DNA from: Neelides folsomi
Taxonomy: Eukaryota > Arthropoda > Collembola > Neelipleona > Neelidae
Reading direction: 5' to 3'
Assembly: GCA_034687125.1 (NCBI GenBank)
Contig: JAQGBZ010000025.1
Coordinates: 326,094 to 390,093 of the forward strand
DNA: 64,000 nt
The translations under genes were made by a program, and so were the position numbers. Under the pieces are notes generated by a model. It did not search any database, had not been told where the DNA came from, and saw only the letters and a list, made by a program, of their open reading frames with translations. Each line of letters starts with the position of its first letter. Position 1 is the first letter of the stretch. This document shows positions 36,601 through 50,300 of this stretch, one piece after another.

Positions 36601-38632
36601 CTCGATTGAAATTTTAACGAGGTTAAACTCTCATGCCTTATTTGGGGTTTAAAGAAGAAGAAAAAAGTTAAAAAGACAAAGCATGAAATATTAATTCTAA
36701 ATATTAATTGACTAGTCGATTAAACTCTTATTAATTCTGCTTCATAAAAATTATTTATCGTTTATAGTTAGATGCAAAATGCCGTACATCACTTATTCCC
36801 ATTTAAGATTAAAACGCATCAGTATTTTTTTAGTAGAGTTAATTTTTTTAAATCTAAATCAAAATGTATGAAGTTTAATTTAACATTTAACAGTATACCA
36901 TACATGTTTCATACTTTTCGTATAGATATAATTTTGATACAATAATTAACTCAATCCGTCCCTTTGTGAAAATTTCTCATCCTATTTAGGTAATTATAAG
37001 TAATCTAAAGGGACTCAAAATAAACTATCATATCATGTCAAATTTTCTCAAAAGCACTTGTGAATTAAAGGCCCTCCGAATGTCTTATTAGGTTTATTAG
37101 TTCAGTTGTTCAGATCTGAGTTCCTTGACCTTATTAGGAAGAGGATTCAATTAAAAATATGATCAATTAACTATTAATTATTTATTTATTATTCTAAAAA
37201 AGGCATCTTTTATACAGATGTCCCTTTAGGAGAGTATTATAAAGGAAAGGGGGCTCAAGAGTCTAGTGAATTTGAAGGAACCTTAAAATATTTACAGAGA
37301 GGTTAACAATCAATTAACTATCAATATTTGATTAATCACAGCAATGGCACGGGTTGATTTGTGGGATAAATATAGAACATTCTACGATGAAGAGAACTTT
37401 TTTGTATACAAAAAACCATGCTTGATTATTTATTAATATTTTTTTATATCTGAAAAAGTCAAAATCTTTCGATTCCTATTTTCCCACCGATGTAATAATC
37501 AATTTCAACCCGAGTTATTTAAATAACAGTCAAAAGGGTCAACGACCGTCATCTTCATTTTATAAAATTAGGTAAAATATATCGTCACGCTTATTGTATT
37601 ATTAATTATTATTATTAATTATTTAAGCTATCTACACCTAACCACATTTATTAAAAAGTTATAATATTCCTTACAACAATAAAAATCGATATTATTCAAT
37701 TCAAAATTAATCAATCTTACAATTCTAAAAGTCTTCCAAAACTTGCCTTTGATACTTATTTATATTAATAATAATTAAATTTAATTATTCATAGTATAGT
37801 TAAAGTGTTTTAATCCAATTATTTATTAAATCGATATTTTTCTATTAAATAGCAATTTTTAATGGGAATAGGTTCATTAATTTAAATTACATTTGACAAT
37901 TAATTTTAACAATTCTCTCAAGAATTGATTTGTAGCTCTAAAATATGATTTCAAAATTTCGAACACGAACACTCTGATAACAGCAATTCCAATAGATTAG
38001 GAAAACTATATATATTTTTTGTATTCCACATGAACCTTGATGAGGAATTTAAATTTTATTTGTGCGAAAAGTATTGCATGAATGATTCAATTCATTTTAT
38101 GCCATTTTAGATTTCTATTATTATTATATCCAAATTGAAATTAAGATAACTCTGACTGAGCAAAAAGTCGATTCCTTTGTAAAGAATATAAATGTGATTT
38201 CTCAAATCCTCCAAATACAAATATTCAAGAGCAATGAAATCTATGTGTATTATAATTATAACGAAGAAAGTAAAATTATGGAATTATTATAAAAGACAAG
38301 AATACAAGTCATTGCTTCAATTAAAAATGTAAATGATGAGGAGCGGGGTGTGAAGTAGAAAAGCTTGAACAAAAGCTTCGAAGGGTTAAAAATTAATTAA
38401 CATTAATTAAAGCTAAGTAATTAAATAATTAACATTCATTAAACGTCTATTATAAAAAGGACATACTATTAGTTAAATAGTAAAACCTCATAAGGATTTT
38501 ATGAGGGAAAAACGGAAATAAGAGATTCTCGTACCTTTACACAAAAGGACAAATCGATGAACAAATAAGAAAAAAACTATTGAAAAAAATGGTATCTCGA
38601 AACGAGGAAAATTAAATGGCTGTGTATAAAAC
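33674..38632. other. AT-rich gene desert between convergent TAT and ZCCHC14-like genes
   Basis: Nearly 5 kb are very AT-rich with no exon, splice-flanked frame or recognisable repeat family. The 3' UTRs of the two converging genes must lie at its ends. A short minus-strand frame at 35497-35706 is unsupported. Confidence 0.7.
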
Positions 38633-41088
38633 TCATTCACTCTCCTTCGCCTCTGATGAGGAGGACGTTGGCGAAGAAGCGGAATTATAGTTGAGCCGAT
38701 ATAAATCTGAAATTGGTAATAACCCAAACTAAAATTTGCATTTTACTTAAATATACTATAATATTCCAATTTTGGGTCTTTACTTTTGGTGATTTCTTCA
38801 AACGTCGTCTCCTTACATTCAGGGCCTACATGGGTCTGTGAACCGCAGTTATAGCAAGATATTTTCCTCGGCTTTTGGACAGTCTAAATATATCAAGAAT
38901 TTTTAATACACTAAAGTATCAAAAATAATTCTTTAAATATCATGCATAAATAATAATGAAAAAATAAGTAATAAAGAAATCATCAAATCATTAAGAAAAT
39001 TAATATCGTTAAACATTAAGAAAATATTACCGTAGGCTCGGGTCTTTCTTTTATCAGAGATGGTTTAAGTTCAGGTGGACACGATGATGGCATCATAACC
39101 TCAGGAGGCCCAGTGGCATTTCCACCACCTTTATTAAAAATAATAAATTAATAATTTTAAATTATTGAATTACGTTAATTATTTTGTTTAAAGAAAACAG
39201 AGTTTATATATTGGCGCTGCTTGGCGCATTATGTAGAATTACCATTCCCCCCACCAACTTCTATGAGTACTCTTGAGTTAGAAGGGCGTGATGGAGGCGG
39301 AAGTGTAATTAAGGGCATCAAAGGGTTAGATTGAGGAATGGGGATGTTCGGCGGTGGTGATTGACCCTCACTCAGCTTCATAACCGTCTGTTGACCGCCA
39401 ACAAGGAAAGGGAAGGAGTACTGGGGCCTAAATAAAATCGGCTGGTTGGGCTGTGGTCCTCCTCCACTATCTAAAAAATCATTAAAATAATTAGAATAAT
39501 TAGACTTGTAATCACATTTGTAATTACTTTAAAGCTCGACGCTAATAATTTATTAAACAAGGGATAATTTATTTAAAAGGGGATAATTTAATTTTAATTC
39601 TTACCCCTTCCAACATCAAGGATCACTCCCCTCGGCGGGTTTGACATGAGAGGAGAAGAGGAGATTTGAAGATGGGGGAGGAGTGTCGAAGAGCCAAGGT
39701 GAGAACTCTCACAATTTTGCACCATCTTAAACTGCTGATTGTTCATGAAGGTTAAGGGGACACGAACTACTCCGTGTAAAACACCTCGATGCTACAAAAT
39801 AATTATTAAAATTATAATTCCACAAAATAATTATTAAAAATACAATTCTACAAAATATTAAAAAAATAAATATTGGGGCTAATTCTATTTTAATTAAAGA
39901 TATAATTTAAGATTTAATTATTAAAGAATAGAATTTTAGTTGAAAGAAATCATGGAACAAATTGAATATAATTTTTACAGTTGTTCCAGTCGAAGCGTTG
40001 TTGAATTGAAAAGGTGAAAAAGGGCCGTGTGGATACTTCATGTCAAATTTGGTCAGGATTTGAGGTCGTATCCTGGCTATGATGCTTCCAAGGAAAGTCC
40101 GCTGTTCGAAATTGAAAGCGGGGTGATAATGGCCGATGGTGTACAAGAGCAAAATTTCCTCTTGGACACATTTTTCCTGACTATCCAGCCAACCACCAGG
40201 ACCGAGCAGACCGTCCAACTTTAAAATTAATTAATCAATTAATAATTAATTCATTAAAAGTAAAATTTAAAATTAAATAAATTCAATTAAATGTCAACGA
40301 ACATCTGAGAGAAGGGCAAAGTACGCATTGGCACTGTCCCGATTCGTGGCCTCAACAAGGGAGAGCCAAAGGACGAGTTTTCGCCTCAATTTCTCATCGG
40401 CCAGAATCGGAAGTTCTTCCTCTTCTTCGCCACATCCATTGAAGACAACAGCCGCTTTGTTCGACCCATTACTTCGCCTGTTCACTTCTCCTTCACAAAC
40501 ATTCTTGGGATTATGAGTCAAAATCGGACGGTTACTTGACTTTTCTATAAAATTTACAAAATAGCATTAAACAACGATCCCAACAATTAATTCCCAACCC
40601 ACGCTGTAATCAAAATTTCCAATCAATTCAGCGAATATTTATTATCAACAAATAGATCATCTATTAGTCATACTAGTAGAAACCTCTTTTAGTAACCTCA
40701 ACGATCATCATGAACATTGGCCAACCCTCCAGTCATCACTAACTAACTACCCTACACACTAACTCCTCAATTATGAATTGTTCATAATGGCCAAAAGAGA
40801 CAACTCCTTACCGTTGTGAATGCTGTGGTTGGGACCACTGGGGGTGTTGGGGAGGGACTCGGCGAGGGCGGTGACGAGGGTCGTCTTCTCCCCACCGGTC
40901 CCGTTAGCCTTCAATGCAGGCTCGCGGAGTTCTTGGAAATCTCGACGACCGAGGTGTTCCAGGACCGTGCCAATGAACCGCAGTTCGAAAGGGAGGCATA
41001 GGTCGAGGATGCTGCAGAGGGTCTCCACCCGCCCTGCTGCACTTTGTCTCTGGAACCAATCCACGACCTCTTCCTTACAGACCATCAT
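38633..41088 (-). CDS. ZCCHC14/ZCCHC2-like CCHC zinc-knuckle protein
   Basis: Exons in order: 40812-41088, 40303-40544, 39979-40218, 39605-39791, 39243-39470, 39031-39128, 38784-38883, 38633-38706; 481 residues with consistent phases. The N-terminus has VVDWFQRQSAAGRVETL and LDLCLPFELRFIGTVLE, a segment I recognise from vertebrate ZCCHC14 and ZCCHC2. A helical region follows (HPAFNFEQRTFLGSI), then a Pro/Ser-rich middle. Near the C-terminus is a CCHC knuckle, CYNCGSQTHVGPEC, and the conserved ending YRLNYN. ZCCHC14 is known to bind stem-loop RNA and recruit TENT4 poly(A) polymerases; whether this shorter protein does so is inference. Vertebrate proteins are roughly twice as long, so the middle is reduced or exons are missed. 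The donor ending exon 2 (GAT|GTTCGT) is weak and was chosen for frame. The gene is head-to-head with RSPH3. Confidence 0.83.
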
Positions 41089-41731
41089 CGGGGCCAAAGG
41101 TCACTTCATGGTCGGAATTTCGGGGGAGTGAAAAGGGTTGTTCTTTTTCCACTACGCTGGTCCTCCTCAAGACAACACGAAGGTCCTCAATGGCTCAGCC
41201 AATAAGGTGGAAAACATTCACCTTTTTCAACTTTCCTCCCTTTTGGGAGAACCGAAGGGACGATGGGAGGTGGAGTGCAACAACTACACGAAATACCATG
41301 CGAAACCACATCGGGGAATAATAAGATTTAAAAACAACCAACGGGGTTATGCGACACTTTCAACGAAATCTGCAATTCCATCGAAGAATTAATTCTTAAA
41401 TTTTACCCAATTACCTAAATACAAATAGCTAACTTTAAGCAGACTTCTTAATGTTGGATAGTAGTAGCATCGTATTAGCATCGTGGTAGCATCATACAGT
41501 TTCTTTAAATTAAATAACCACAGGTGTAATTGTATAATCATGCAATTAATAAATACAATGTTTAAAAGATCGCTTGTAGTAACGATTGAAATGTATTGAA
41601 TAAAACAGATTTTATATTGTTGGTTGAAATAAAATTAAATTGATTCACTTCAGTACAATAAGACCATTATCGATAAGACCATTTCCTTTGTTATTCCTAG
41701 CGCAAATTTTGATCAGTTCATAAGAAGGGAG
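41089..41731. promoter_or_regulatory. shared upstream region of ZCCHC14-like (-) and RSPH3 (+)
   Basis: The two start codons face away from each other across 643 bp. The left half is GC-richer, with a plus frame at 41138-41392 that does not connect to RSPH3. The right half is AT-rich. No specific motif is claimed. Confidence 0.5.
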
Positions 41732-43267
41732 ATGCAACGGAAACGCCCCGAATTGGGGGATGGGAAGGATTTTAATACAACTTGTATGCCGAAAGCGTGC
41801 GATCTTCAGTATTATGTTTTCTCAAGCCCTCCGCAACCTGCATGGGGAAGACCAAAATATAGAGACAATTTATGCAGGTATTCAATACGGTTCAATTTGG
41901 TTAAAAACGATGATCATAGTTAAACCTTAATGGAACATTGTTAAACATTACTGTAATATTAGTTTTATACTCAAATGTGGATTTAATTTAGACAAAGAGG
42001 TGTTCATGATTATTACAATCTTATGTGGGATCCTCATGTTCGGAGAGGAGATCCGAAGAAGAGAGTTCCAACAGTAAATAACTAATTTTTAATTCGTTGT
42101 TAAAGCTGTGATTTTTAAAGCTTAATGAAGATTTGCAAATTAATAAGGTTAATTTTACAATTAAAATGATTCCATAGTTGGCTGACATAAAAGCATGTCT
42201 TGACAGACCCAAAAAACTCCGTACATGTATTCCTCCAAGACGTCCAAACACTCCTCCGCCTGTCGACGGAAGAAAACATTTCGATACTCAAACGGACAAT
42301 TTACTCGAACTTTTGGATTTTGATCCAACCGAGTTATCAATTCAGACCCAAACGGAGATTCTTTATGAGATGCCTTTGGAGCCATACAGAGTCAAAGTCA
42401 AGATCGGTGACGATCGAGGAACTCAAATTTGGCCCGGAGAACTCTTTGATTTTAATAGAGAAACTCGGCCTATTATTGAATCTCTTATTGGGAGAGTTGT
42501 GGAACAAGTACGAATTTAAACATAATTAAATTTAAATAAAAAGTATAATTAATAGTTAAGATCATTTAATTGAGGTTAAACCGTTAAATCCTGAAGAGTC
42601 CATTTAAATAAAAATAATTAATTAGGCCCTTCTTGAGACCATGGAGGAAGAAGAACTCCAAGCTTTGGCAGATCAACAATGTGCATTTGAAGAAAAGAGG
42701 CGACAAGAAATGTTGAGACTCCGAAGACTCCAAGAAAGAGAAAAACGTGTAATTGCGGAGAAGGAGCGTCTTGCTAAAGAACAACTTGAGCTCCTTAAGA
42801 CCCAGAAAGAACTTGAGTGCCGATTGGGAGCAACTGTTTTCACATCAGCCGAATTGAGAGATCTTTTGTGTTCAGCAATTCAAGATCTTAATTTGGGCGG
42901 ATATCTTCATGACAAGACGCTGAGGGCAATCAAACAAGAATTTATTCCTTGGCTCAATGAAGGAATTGAAAAAGAAGTTAATATGGCTTATGTTAGCAGA
43001 AATATCTTGGATGGTAAATTGACAATTTTTATCTATTTTAACTGTAATTAAGCAAATTATCAAATCTCATCAAATTAATCAAATCTCATCAAATGACCAA
43101 TTTTTTAATCAAATTGTATTTATACAGAGATTATCAGAGAAGTTGGCCTTAAACGTGAAGCGGAATACGCGACCAGAGTTTCTTTCTATGACGAGGATGA
43201 AGAATTTCCAATTAGCTCAGCTTTCCAAGAAATGGCTGGAGAAGGTGGAGAAGGATGTCTTCAATAA
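41732..43267 (+). CDS. RSPH3: radial spoke head protein 3 homolog
   Basis: RSPH3 is the stalk protein that anchors radial spokes to axonemal doublets and regulates dynein in motile cilia and flagella. Exons: 41732-41877, 41992-42073, 42178-42507, 42626-43013, 43128-43267; 361 residues and all phases agree. Family motifs include NLMWDPHVRRG, the repeated TQTD/TQTE elements, TQIWPGELFDFN, a charged coiled coil starting ETMEEEELQAL, then IPWLNEGIEKEV and NILDEIIREV. The C-terminus is Asp/Glu-rich (YDEDEEFP). The protein is shorter than the vertebrate form, as are many invertebrate and algal ones. The tail faces TTC32 across 343 bp. Confidence 0.93.
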
Positions 43268-43610
43268 GTTTTATTCAACAGTGTTGAATACCACCAAAAA
43301 TATTAATCACTGTATTTATAAAAATTATCCGATAGACGCATATTAAAATAATACCATACATTTTCTTGTGAATTTTTGAAATATGAACGAAAAATAAAAT
43401 ATTTAAGTATCGTGACGAAAATATCTAAAGACTCCCAAATACATTCCAATATTTTTACAGCAATCATAAAAAAATTAAAAAAATCTTTTATTAAAGAAAT
43501 AATAATAGATTGGTATTTACACTATTTAAGATCCCTTTACATTATTAGTAAGGTTTACAATGTTAAAGCTATAGTCCAAAATAAGAATGTGTACAAAATG
43601 TAATTTAAGA

Positions 43611-44271
43611 TTATACGCTTTTCGGATTTTGAAGTTGTTCTAAGCATCTAGTTTTTCCTAGCTGGAATTCTTCTGAACAATCTTTTAATGATGTGGCTTT
43701 CTCAAAATCGACTAACGCTTTTGCGAAATCACCTGTGATAATTAATTGAATAATATGTTACATGCACATATAATATGTTAAAAGTTGAATCAGCACTATT
43801 GTAGATTTGTCGAATGAGCAATATATTGACACCATATTAGTTACAATAAGGTAATCTTAATTAATTTTAATTACCCATTCGATAATATATTGTTCCTCTG
43901 TTATAATAAGCAACAGGAAGTGAGGGATCCAATTTGATAGCTTCATCATACTGCACAATAGCTTCATCAAATAAAACCCGGAGATATTTTAATTGTCCAA
44001 TGTTGTTCTTAACAAGAGCTTGTTCTCCGTTCTACTAAAATCCAAATTATCTTAACATCACATATGAAAACTCGCTTAAAATTATTACGCATTACATTAT
44101 GTAATTAACGGAATTGTATAAACGTTACAATAAATGAAATAAGTAATTTTTTAAAGGGCTTACAGAAAGATTGGTGTCTTGTAATAACTTTTGATATAAA
44201 TCTTCTGCTTCTTGAAATTTTTTATTTTTTGCTAGCAAATCCGCTTCAAACATTATCCCATTCATATCCAT
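43611..44271 (-). CDS. TTC32: TTC32-like tetratricopeptide repeat protein
   Basis: This is a small TPR protein of 128 residues. Exons: 44164-44271, 43875-44031 and 43611-43732. The first exon encodes one helix pair (FQEAEDLYQKLL). The second and third carry two TPR units, FDEAIVQYDEAIKLDPSLP and YYNRGTIYYRMGDFAKAL. The combination NNIGQLKYLR followed by FDEAI resembles vertebrate TTC32 (about 150 residues), whose function is poorly known. The acceptor at 44032 must be the second of two adjacent AGs, because the first would put TAG in frame. It shares a 510 bp promoter region with PBK. Confidence 0.78.
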
Positions 44272-44781
44272 TTTGCTTTTGTTTGAGAGTTTTATTCTTG
44301 TACCGAAACTGTTTCTAAATATGAAAATTTTCTACTGTACTATGTAATAAATATTATTAAAAATGAATTATTAAATAAATATTTAACGACGTATTTAAGA
44401 TATTTTCACGTTTCACGCAGGAATGGCACATGGCAGGATTGGATGGAAGGAGGAGGGCAAAAAAGTGGAGGGAAATGAATTGTGAGAGCAAAAGAGCAAC
44501 CGAGCAAGCACAAGGAGGGAATTCGGGGAATCGTACAGAAAACAGGGAGAGAACGGTAATTACACAAAAAACCTCATCATTATCATCGTAGTAGACTTAT
44601 AATCTTCACTTTTAACTTTGTAACTTTCGTTGTTCTGAAATAATTGAAATATAAAGCTAACCGCAATTTCAAAATTTGTGACTTTGACGGTTGGCCATAT
44701 CATACAAAGAATAGTGTTGACATTGTTGATTTGAAATATAGATTCTTGTCGAAATCGTGATCATCAAACGTGAACGATAAC
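44272..44781. promoter_or_regulatory. bidirectional promoter region TTC32 / PBK
   Basis: The 510 bp lie between two divergent ATGs. The central part, about 44410-44560, is purine-rich and much richer in GC than the surroundings, with GGAGG and GAGAG clusters. No TATA position or RFX X-box could be assigned with confidence. Confidence 0.55.
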
Positions 44782-46314
44782 ATGGAAGAAAATAAGTTGA
44801 CTGAATCGGTAAGTTAATTATCTGAACTTCTGAACCAATACAATTAATTTTTCCACTCTTGATAAATGGTATTTAAAATTTTCCAATAATCTTATGATTT
44901 AAAGGAGGCTTCGACGTATTCTACGCCCGAATTTCTGACTCCTCCACCGAAGGTTTTGAACAAGCGGCTGAACGATTTGAAGATCTCAAAGAGTAATTTT
45001 CCGCCTACGCCTCTGAATGTTCCAGCATCTCCTATGATGAAACAACTCGGATATGGAACTGGAATTAATGGTAATTAAATACATTTGTAATTCAAAGCCT
45101 AAGTAGATAAAATTAAATTAAAGATTGCCATTTAATTTCAATTTAGTTTACATGCTCGAGCGTTCACCAAAAATATCCGGGGAAATTCGTTCCCCATGGG
45201 CCATTAAGAAATTGTCCAAGTTGTCGAACGTGAGGCAAGAAAGTTACAAGAGAAGACTTGAGCACGAGGCGAATTTTTTAAAGGAATTGGATCATCCAAA
45301 CATCATTGGATTTCGGAGATTTACTTGTGACATTGAACCGATCCTGGCAATGGAAAAAGCTTCAAGCTCTCTTGATGATGTCATTCAGAAATGGATCGAA
45401 GAAGATTTCTTTGTTAATACAATTGAAACCCCGACGCCATTCCAAGCTCAAAAGATTGAAAGATTTATTCTTGACATTGGTTCAGCACTTGATTATCTTC
45501 ACTTCAAGAAAAGGATGATTCACGGAGATATTAAAAGCCCTAATATTCTGTAATAATTTACAATTTAACTATCTTAATTTTCTTAATATTTTTTATTTAA
45601 TTCGATCCTTCGATCAATTATTTATAATCGTAAAATCGCAATTATTTTTAATTTCTTATTAATAGTGTTTTTGGAGATTTTGGAGATTTTGACCAATTGA
45701 AGATTTGCGATTTTGGAGTTTCAAGGAGATTAAAGGAAGATGGGACTGTTGATGGCTATTATGTTGGAACTGAAATTTGGAATCCACTTGAAGTTATAAT
45801 GGACCATAAAGGTTATTTCCATTTTTTTAATTTGTATATCTTTTTAATTAATATCTTTTTGTTCTTTTTATTTCAGAAATTAAAACATATCCAATTACTC
45901 ACAAAGCTGACATGTATCCTTTTGGATTGGTCATTTACGAAATGCTTTCACTCAAAACGCCACATTTTCCTTCAACCGACGATTCCGAGTTTGAAGACGA
46001 CACTGAAGAATCTACCAAATCAGATTCTGTTGACGAAGCTAAATTCGATGCTCTTTTGGCTAAAAGAGTTGGTAATGCTTATTAAGATTTTATTTGCATT
46101 AATTTTTAATAATTATTTTTAATGTGGACATTTTGACCATTTTTGATTACAATGTTTTTCATTTGTTTTAGGCACAAGACCCAAGCTCCCAGATTTTGAA
46201 TTTGACCAGAGCTATAATAAAATCCTTGAGATTTTCGCAATGTGTACAGAAATCGAACCTAACAAACGTCCTGATGCAAACCACGTTATTGAGCTATTAA
46301 CCAAAGAGGCTTAA
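44782..46314 (+). CDS. PBK: PBK/TOPK lymphokine-activated killer T-cell-originated protein kinase homolog
   Basis: PBK is a MAPKK-like Ser/Thr kinase active in mitosis. Exons: 44782-44808, 44905-45070, 45147-45549, 45666-45811, 45877-46071, 46172-46314; 359 residues against 322 in human. The N-terminus has NVPASPMMKQLGYGTGIN, which combines the family PASP motif with the Gly-rich loop. The ATP lysine is in WAIKKL (about 85-86). LDHPNIIGFR follows. The catalytic loop is HGDIKSPN (190 on) with the family's HGD instead of HRD, and the metal motif is DFG (214-216). GTEIWNPLEV is the activation segment. An acidic insert (EFEDDTEES) and the C-lobe arginine in KRPDANHVIE are also present. Exon junctions all keep frame. 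It is divergently transcribed with TTC32. Confidence 0.94.
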
Positions 46315-47369
46315 AAGTATTTTTATGACAAGTTTTACTTACTTTTATATGCACTCATTAACTTTTTATATCATTTTTTAATTAATTTAAAATTCATTCA
46401 CATTAATTGTTACTTATTTCGTTAGGATATAATCATTTCATTTATGAATGTTTCATTTTAAGATCGAGACCAAAAACTTATATCAAACTCATTATATTTA
46501 CATTCTTAGACTACTATTCTAATCGTAATTAATTTACATAGGTGTATCCTATGTAAAAAGTATAAGTTAGTTAAATAAATTAATTTTAAGAAGTAGTTTA
46601 CAAATTAGGATTTTATTTAAAATACAAACTTATCTATTCATTAAGATTACAAATGATTGTACTCAAATTAAAGTTTATATTACAAATTTATTTGGCATAA
46701 ATTATTATTGTTACACCTTTAATAATTTTATTTGGTATAAATTATTGTTGTTACACCTTTAATAATAAATGTTACTTTATTACATCAATGTTTTTTACTT
46801 AATTTATTCCAAAAGAAAAAGCAATATTATGTAATGTATTCCTCTGAAGGTTTTATCTAATCTAAAGGAATGTCTGAAGAACCCGTCTGTCGTCCTGACT
46901 TTTTTTAAACCCTTCGTCTTTTATAGTTCATTGAATGGTTCATTAAATCCACCAAAGCAGTGGAAAGGATCTATAGGGAGAAACATAAGAATTCCGTCCA
47001 TTCATCGAAGGGTGGCAAAGTGGAAGATGTGAATTGTAGCAGGATGAGAAGCGTTTTTTATTCATTTCACCTCGCCGGTTGAGGTGTGGAAATGAACATT
47101 GGAATCATTGGAATGCTTTATGTGTTTCATCCCTTGTTCATTGCCCTTGTAAGGTGTTCATTTCACAGTGGCGATTCTGAGTTTATTCTCAGTCTCTCCA
47201 CCTTCTTCCCATTTCCCATCCCTTTGAGAAAAAGAGGAGCAATCGTAAGGAAATTGGCCTTCGTGAATTGCATTTAACTATTATAACATTCACACCTGTA
47301 GAGTCAAGTTCTCATTCACTCTCGTTTCTTTCCTATTCATTCAAACCACTTCAGTGGAGTGTCATCAAC
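46315..47369. other. intergenic, AT-rich, with tandem duplication
   Basis: This holds the PBK 3' UTR and the lectin-gene promoter. A 40-bp direct duplication lies at 46687-46766. A small plus frame at 47086-47277 has no support beyond being open. Confidence 0.6.
46687..46766. repeat. 40-bp tandem duplication
   Basis: Two adjacent copies of a 40-bp AT-rich unit containing TTGTTACACCTTTAATAAT differ at only a few bases. Confidence 0.85.
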
Positions 47370-50300
47370 ATGAAGAACATTCTCATCTTTCCATATCTGC
47401 TCCTTTTCTTCATCTTGTCTATTTTGAGCTCTAAAATAGCAGCCGGTGAGGATTTTCATTCATCTTGTCACGTCAATTTAAATATAATGGAACGAAATTA
47501 ACTTTATTAACATTTTTCATCTTTTATGGTTTAGCAAATCCGAGGAATATAAAACTTGTTGCAATGAACGGGTAAGTACAAGTCACAATATAACCGAACA
47601 CACTTTCTTATATGGGTTTTATTTACCTTAGATAAAGTTAATTTTAATCAGTTTTTGTTAATCATCAACAACAGTTTTTAATTGAATCTTTATTAGGAAT
47701 CAATACTGGTTCTCTATTTCGAGTCCATATGCTCCAACACTCAATTTTCATTTGGCTTATCAATACTGTCGAACTCTTGGACTTCAATTGGTAACGCTTG
47801 AAACCCGAGAAGAAGTTGATATCATTGCTGAATATCTCCTATCCATAGAAGGTTAAATCTTAAGTTAAATCTTAAAATCTACCGATTTTTGCTATAAGAT
47901 GATATATGGTATACTTACAATACACACCCAAAGATATACCCAGAGCCTATACGGATTTTTCTACTGGTCATTAGTAAAATAAATAGTAAATGGATCAAAT
48001 TCCTATCCTATAGGGAAACGTAACGGGCAAGATTACTGGACAAGCGGAAATCGGATCGGATCGGGTTCTTCAACATGGATCTGGCTCAGTTCAGGCGAAC
48101 AACTCAACTCCTCTTTCTCTCAATATTGGCTAATGAGACAGAATAATCAGTAAGAAAAATTATGAGTTATCCTTTCCTTTTAAAATAAACATCTTTAGAC
48201 TTGCTTTGATTGTGAATAAGCCGCTTCTATTACAAATGCTTACATTACTTATATTAACCCAAAGGAAAACATTCAACAATGTAGAACAATATTATTTAAA
48301 AAAGTAAAACAGCATCTAATACATACAAAAACATACCATACATATAGTATACTACATTATGAACAACAAACGAGAACGGATAAACCAAGGATAAACGTTT
48401 TCTTCCCCGACCTACACCAAAACCAAAAGCTATCCCTAAACCTTATATAAATAAACAATCATTAAAAAGGTTTCTTCAAAGGTCAATTCACCCAATTTGC
48501 CAGAGTCAATATTGAGGGGAGAATAAATACTCAATGGTATGAACAATATATTTATTATAGGAATGCTGGTGCGCCTAAGGATTGCATGACAATGAGATCA
48601 ATCGTCATTTCCCCGTCGAATCGCCAAACGGCCCTTTTCACTCCGGAACAGTGTGATGAACGAAGATCATTCATCTGTGAACAAGTCCGATGCCTTTACT
48701 ATAGTATGTCTCCTTTTACTTTATATCCTTCCCCCATGTCACTGTCACGGTTGTCAAAGACGAGATTGAAAGGGAACTCAATCCTCCCACCACATTCAAC
48801 TGCTTTAACCATCCGTTCACTTCGCCCAAGTGACTTCGCATTGCTCTCATCACGACTCACGAGAGTGAAGAAAATATCTCAAATATGGGACCATTTCACA
48901 TTCCACTCTGAGACTCTCCACTGACATCCCCCATAGACCGAACCGCTGTTGAAAGACACTTCTTCAATTTCCGCTCCCCGACTTCTCCGAGTGAGATCCG
49001 AGACGCGGGGGAGAGAAACGAGTTGAGAATGAAATCCCTGATGGATTTTCTCACCAGGGATTCTTTCAGAGGGATTCTGGGAGCTGTTGAGACTAATGAT
49101 CTTCTCATATCTTCCTCCACACGTCCAAATCTTCATTCCTCTCACTCACTTTAACTCACTTACCAATTTTTCACCAAATGGGTTAGGAAATGATTACAAA
49201 ACCAGAGACCAAATTATCCATATCATGACAATCATCATCTGTTAACAAAATACATTTTTTACATTTTTTTCACACTATTTTTTCAATTTTGCTAACTATG
49301 CTAAATTATGACCTTTTTAATTAAATTAATTTATGTTTATGAATTCAAAATAACAACAATAGTTATGTACAAATTACATAACGTTAATATAAAGTTATTT
49401 TGTAATTTTGTTTTTATTAATCATTAATGTTTAAATAATGTATTTTAAGTAATTTGTATTATCGCAATTTATAGTGTGAAGAGATTAAATAAGAACAGAG
49501 TGGATACAAATGTTGTTTGTGTATTTATAAGAACAAAGAACAAAAGCTAATGGCCCGTAAAGTCGGTATAAAATTAACTTTAAGAATGCAGAAGAGCGAA
49601 AAAGTATTTAGAACTTTTCCCCTTCCTTCCTCTTCATTTCAATTGTCGTTGTTTGATGTTTTGTGTGAGTTAAAGAGCCGCTTTGTTTTTCTAATGCTTT
49701 TACAGATTATCCAGTGAGCCCATATCCGGACCCAAGTTCCTCCGCTGAGCTCAACCAGCTGCGTGCAGAGTTTGAAGGGACGACGACGGAGGACCCGGGG
49801 AGGAAAGAATCTGCCGAGTCCCGGTAACAAAACCCTTCTTACCAATTTTAAGTCTTTTCACTCAACTCGTCCTTTTTCATTGAGAGCTGTCAGGGCGATC
49901 GTGGGGCGTGCCGAGACGGAGGAGGACCCGAACTTCCCGAAGGCGGAGACCCCGAATTTTACGAAGGCGGAGATTCTGGCAAAGAATCCCTCCCTGGCAC
50001 TTCTCGCCTCCCAAGTTCCTATTCGAGGGGCCCTCGTAAGACGAAGAATAACCCTGCGACCTATTAAGAACCAACTCAAGAAAGTTCAACTCGATGCAGG
50101 CGAAGCTTTCGAACCTCCGATCACCTATTTACAAAAAGGAGCTAAAGGTTCTTTACTAAACATTGTTAATTTAACGACCCCACGGGCTGATGACGAAGAT
50201 GACTCTGAAATTGGACAAGACCCTGAACATCCCTCATCCACTTTGACATGGAATTTCCCTAATAAAGATGAACCGCATGGAGACGACGACGAAGATACAA

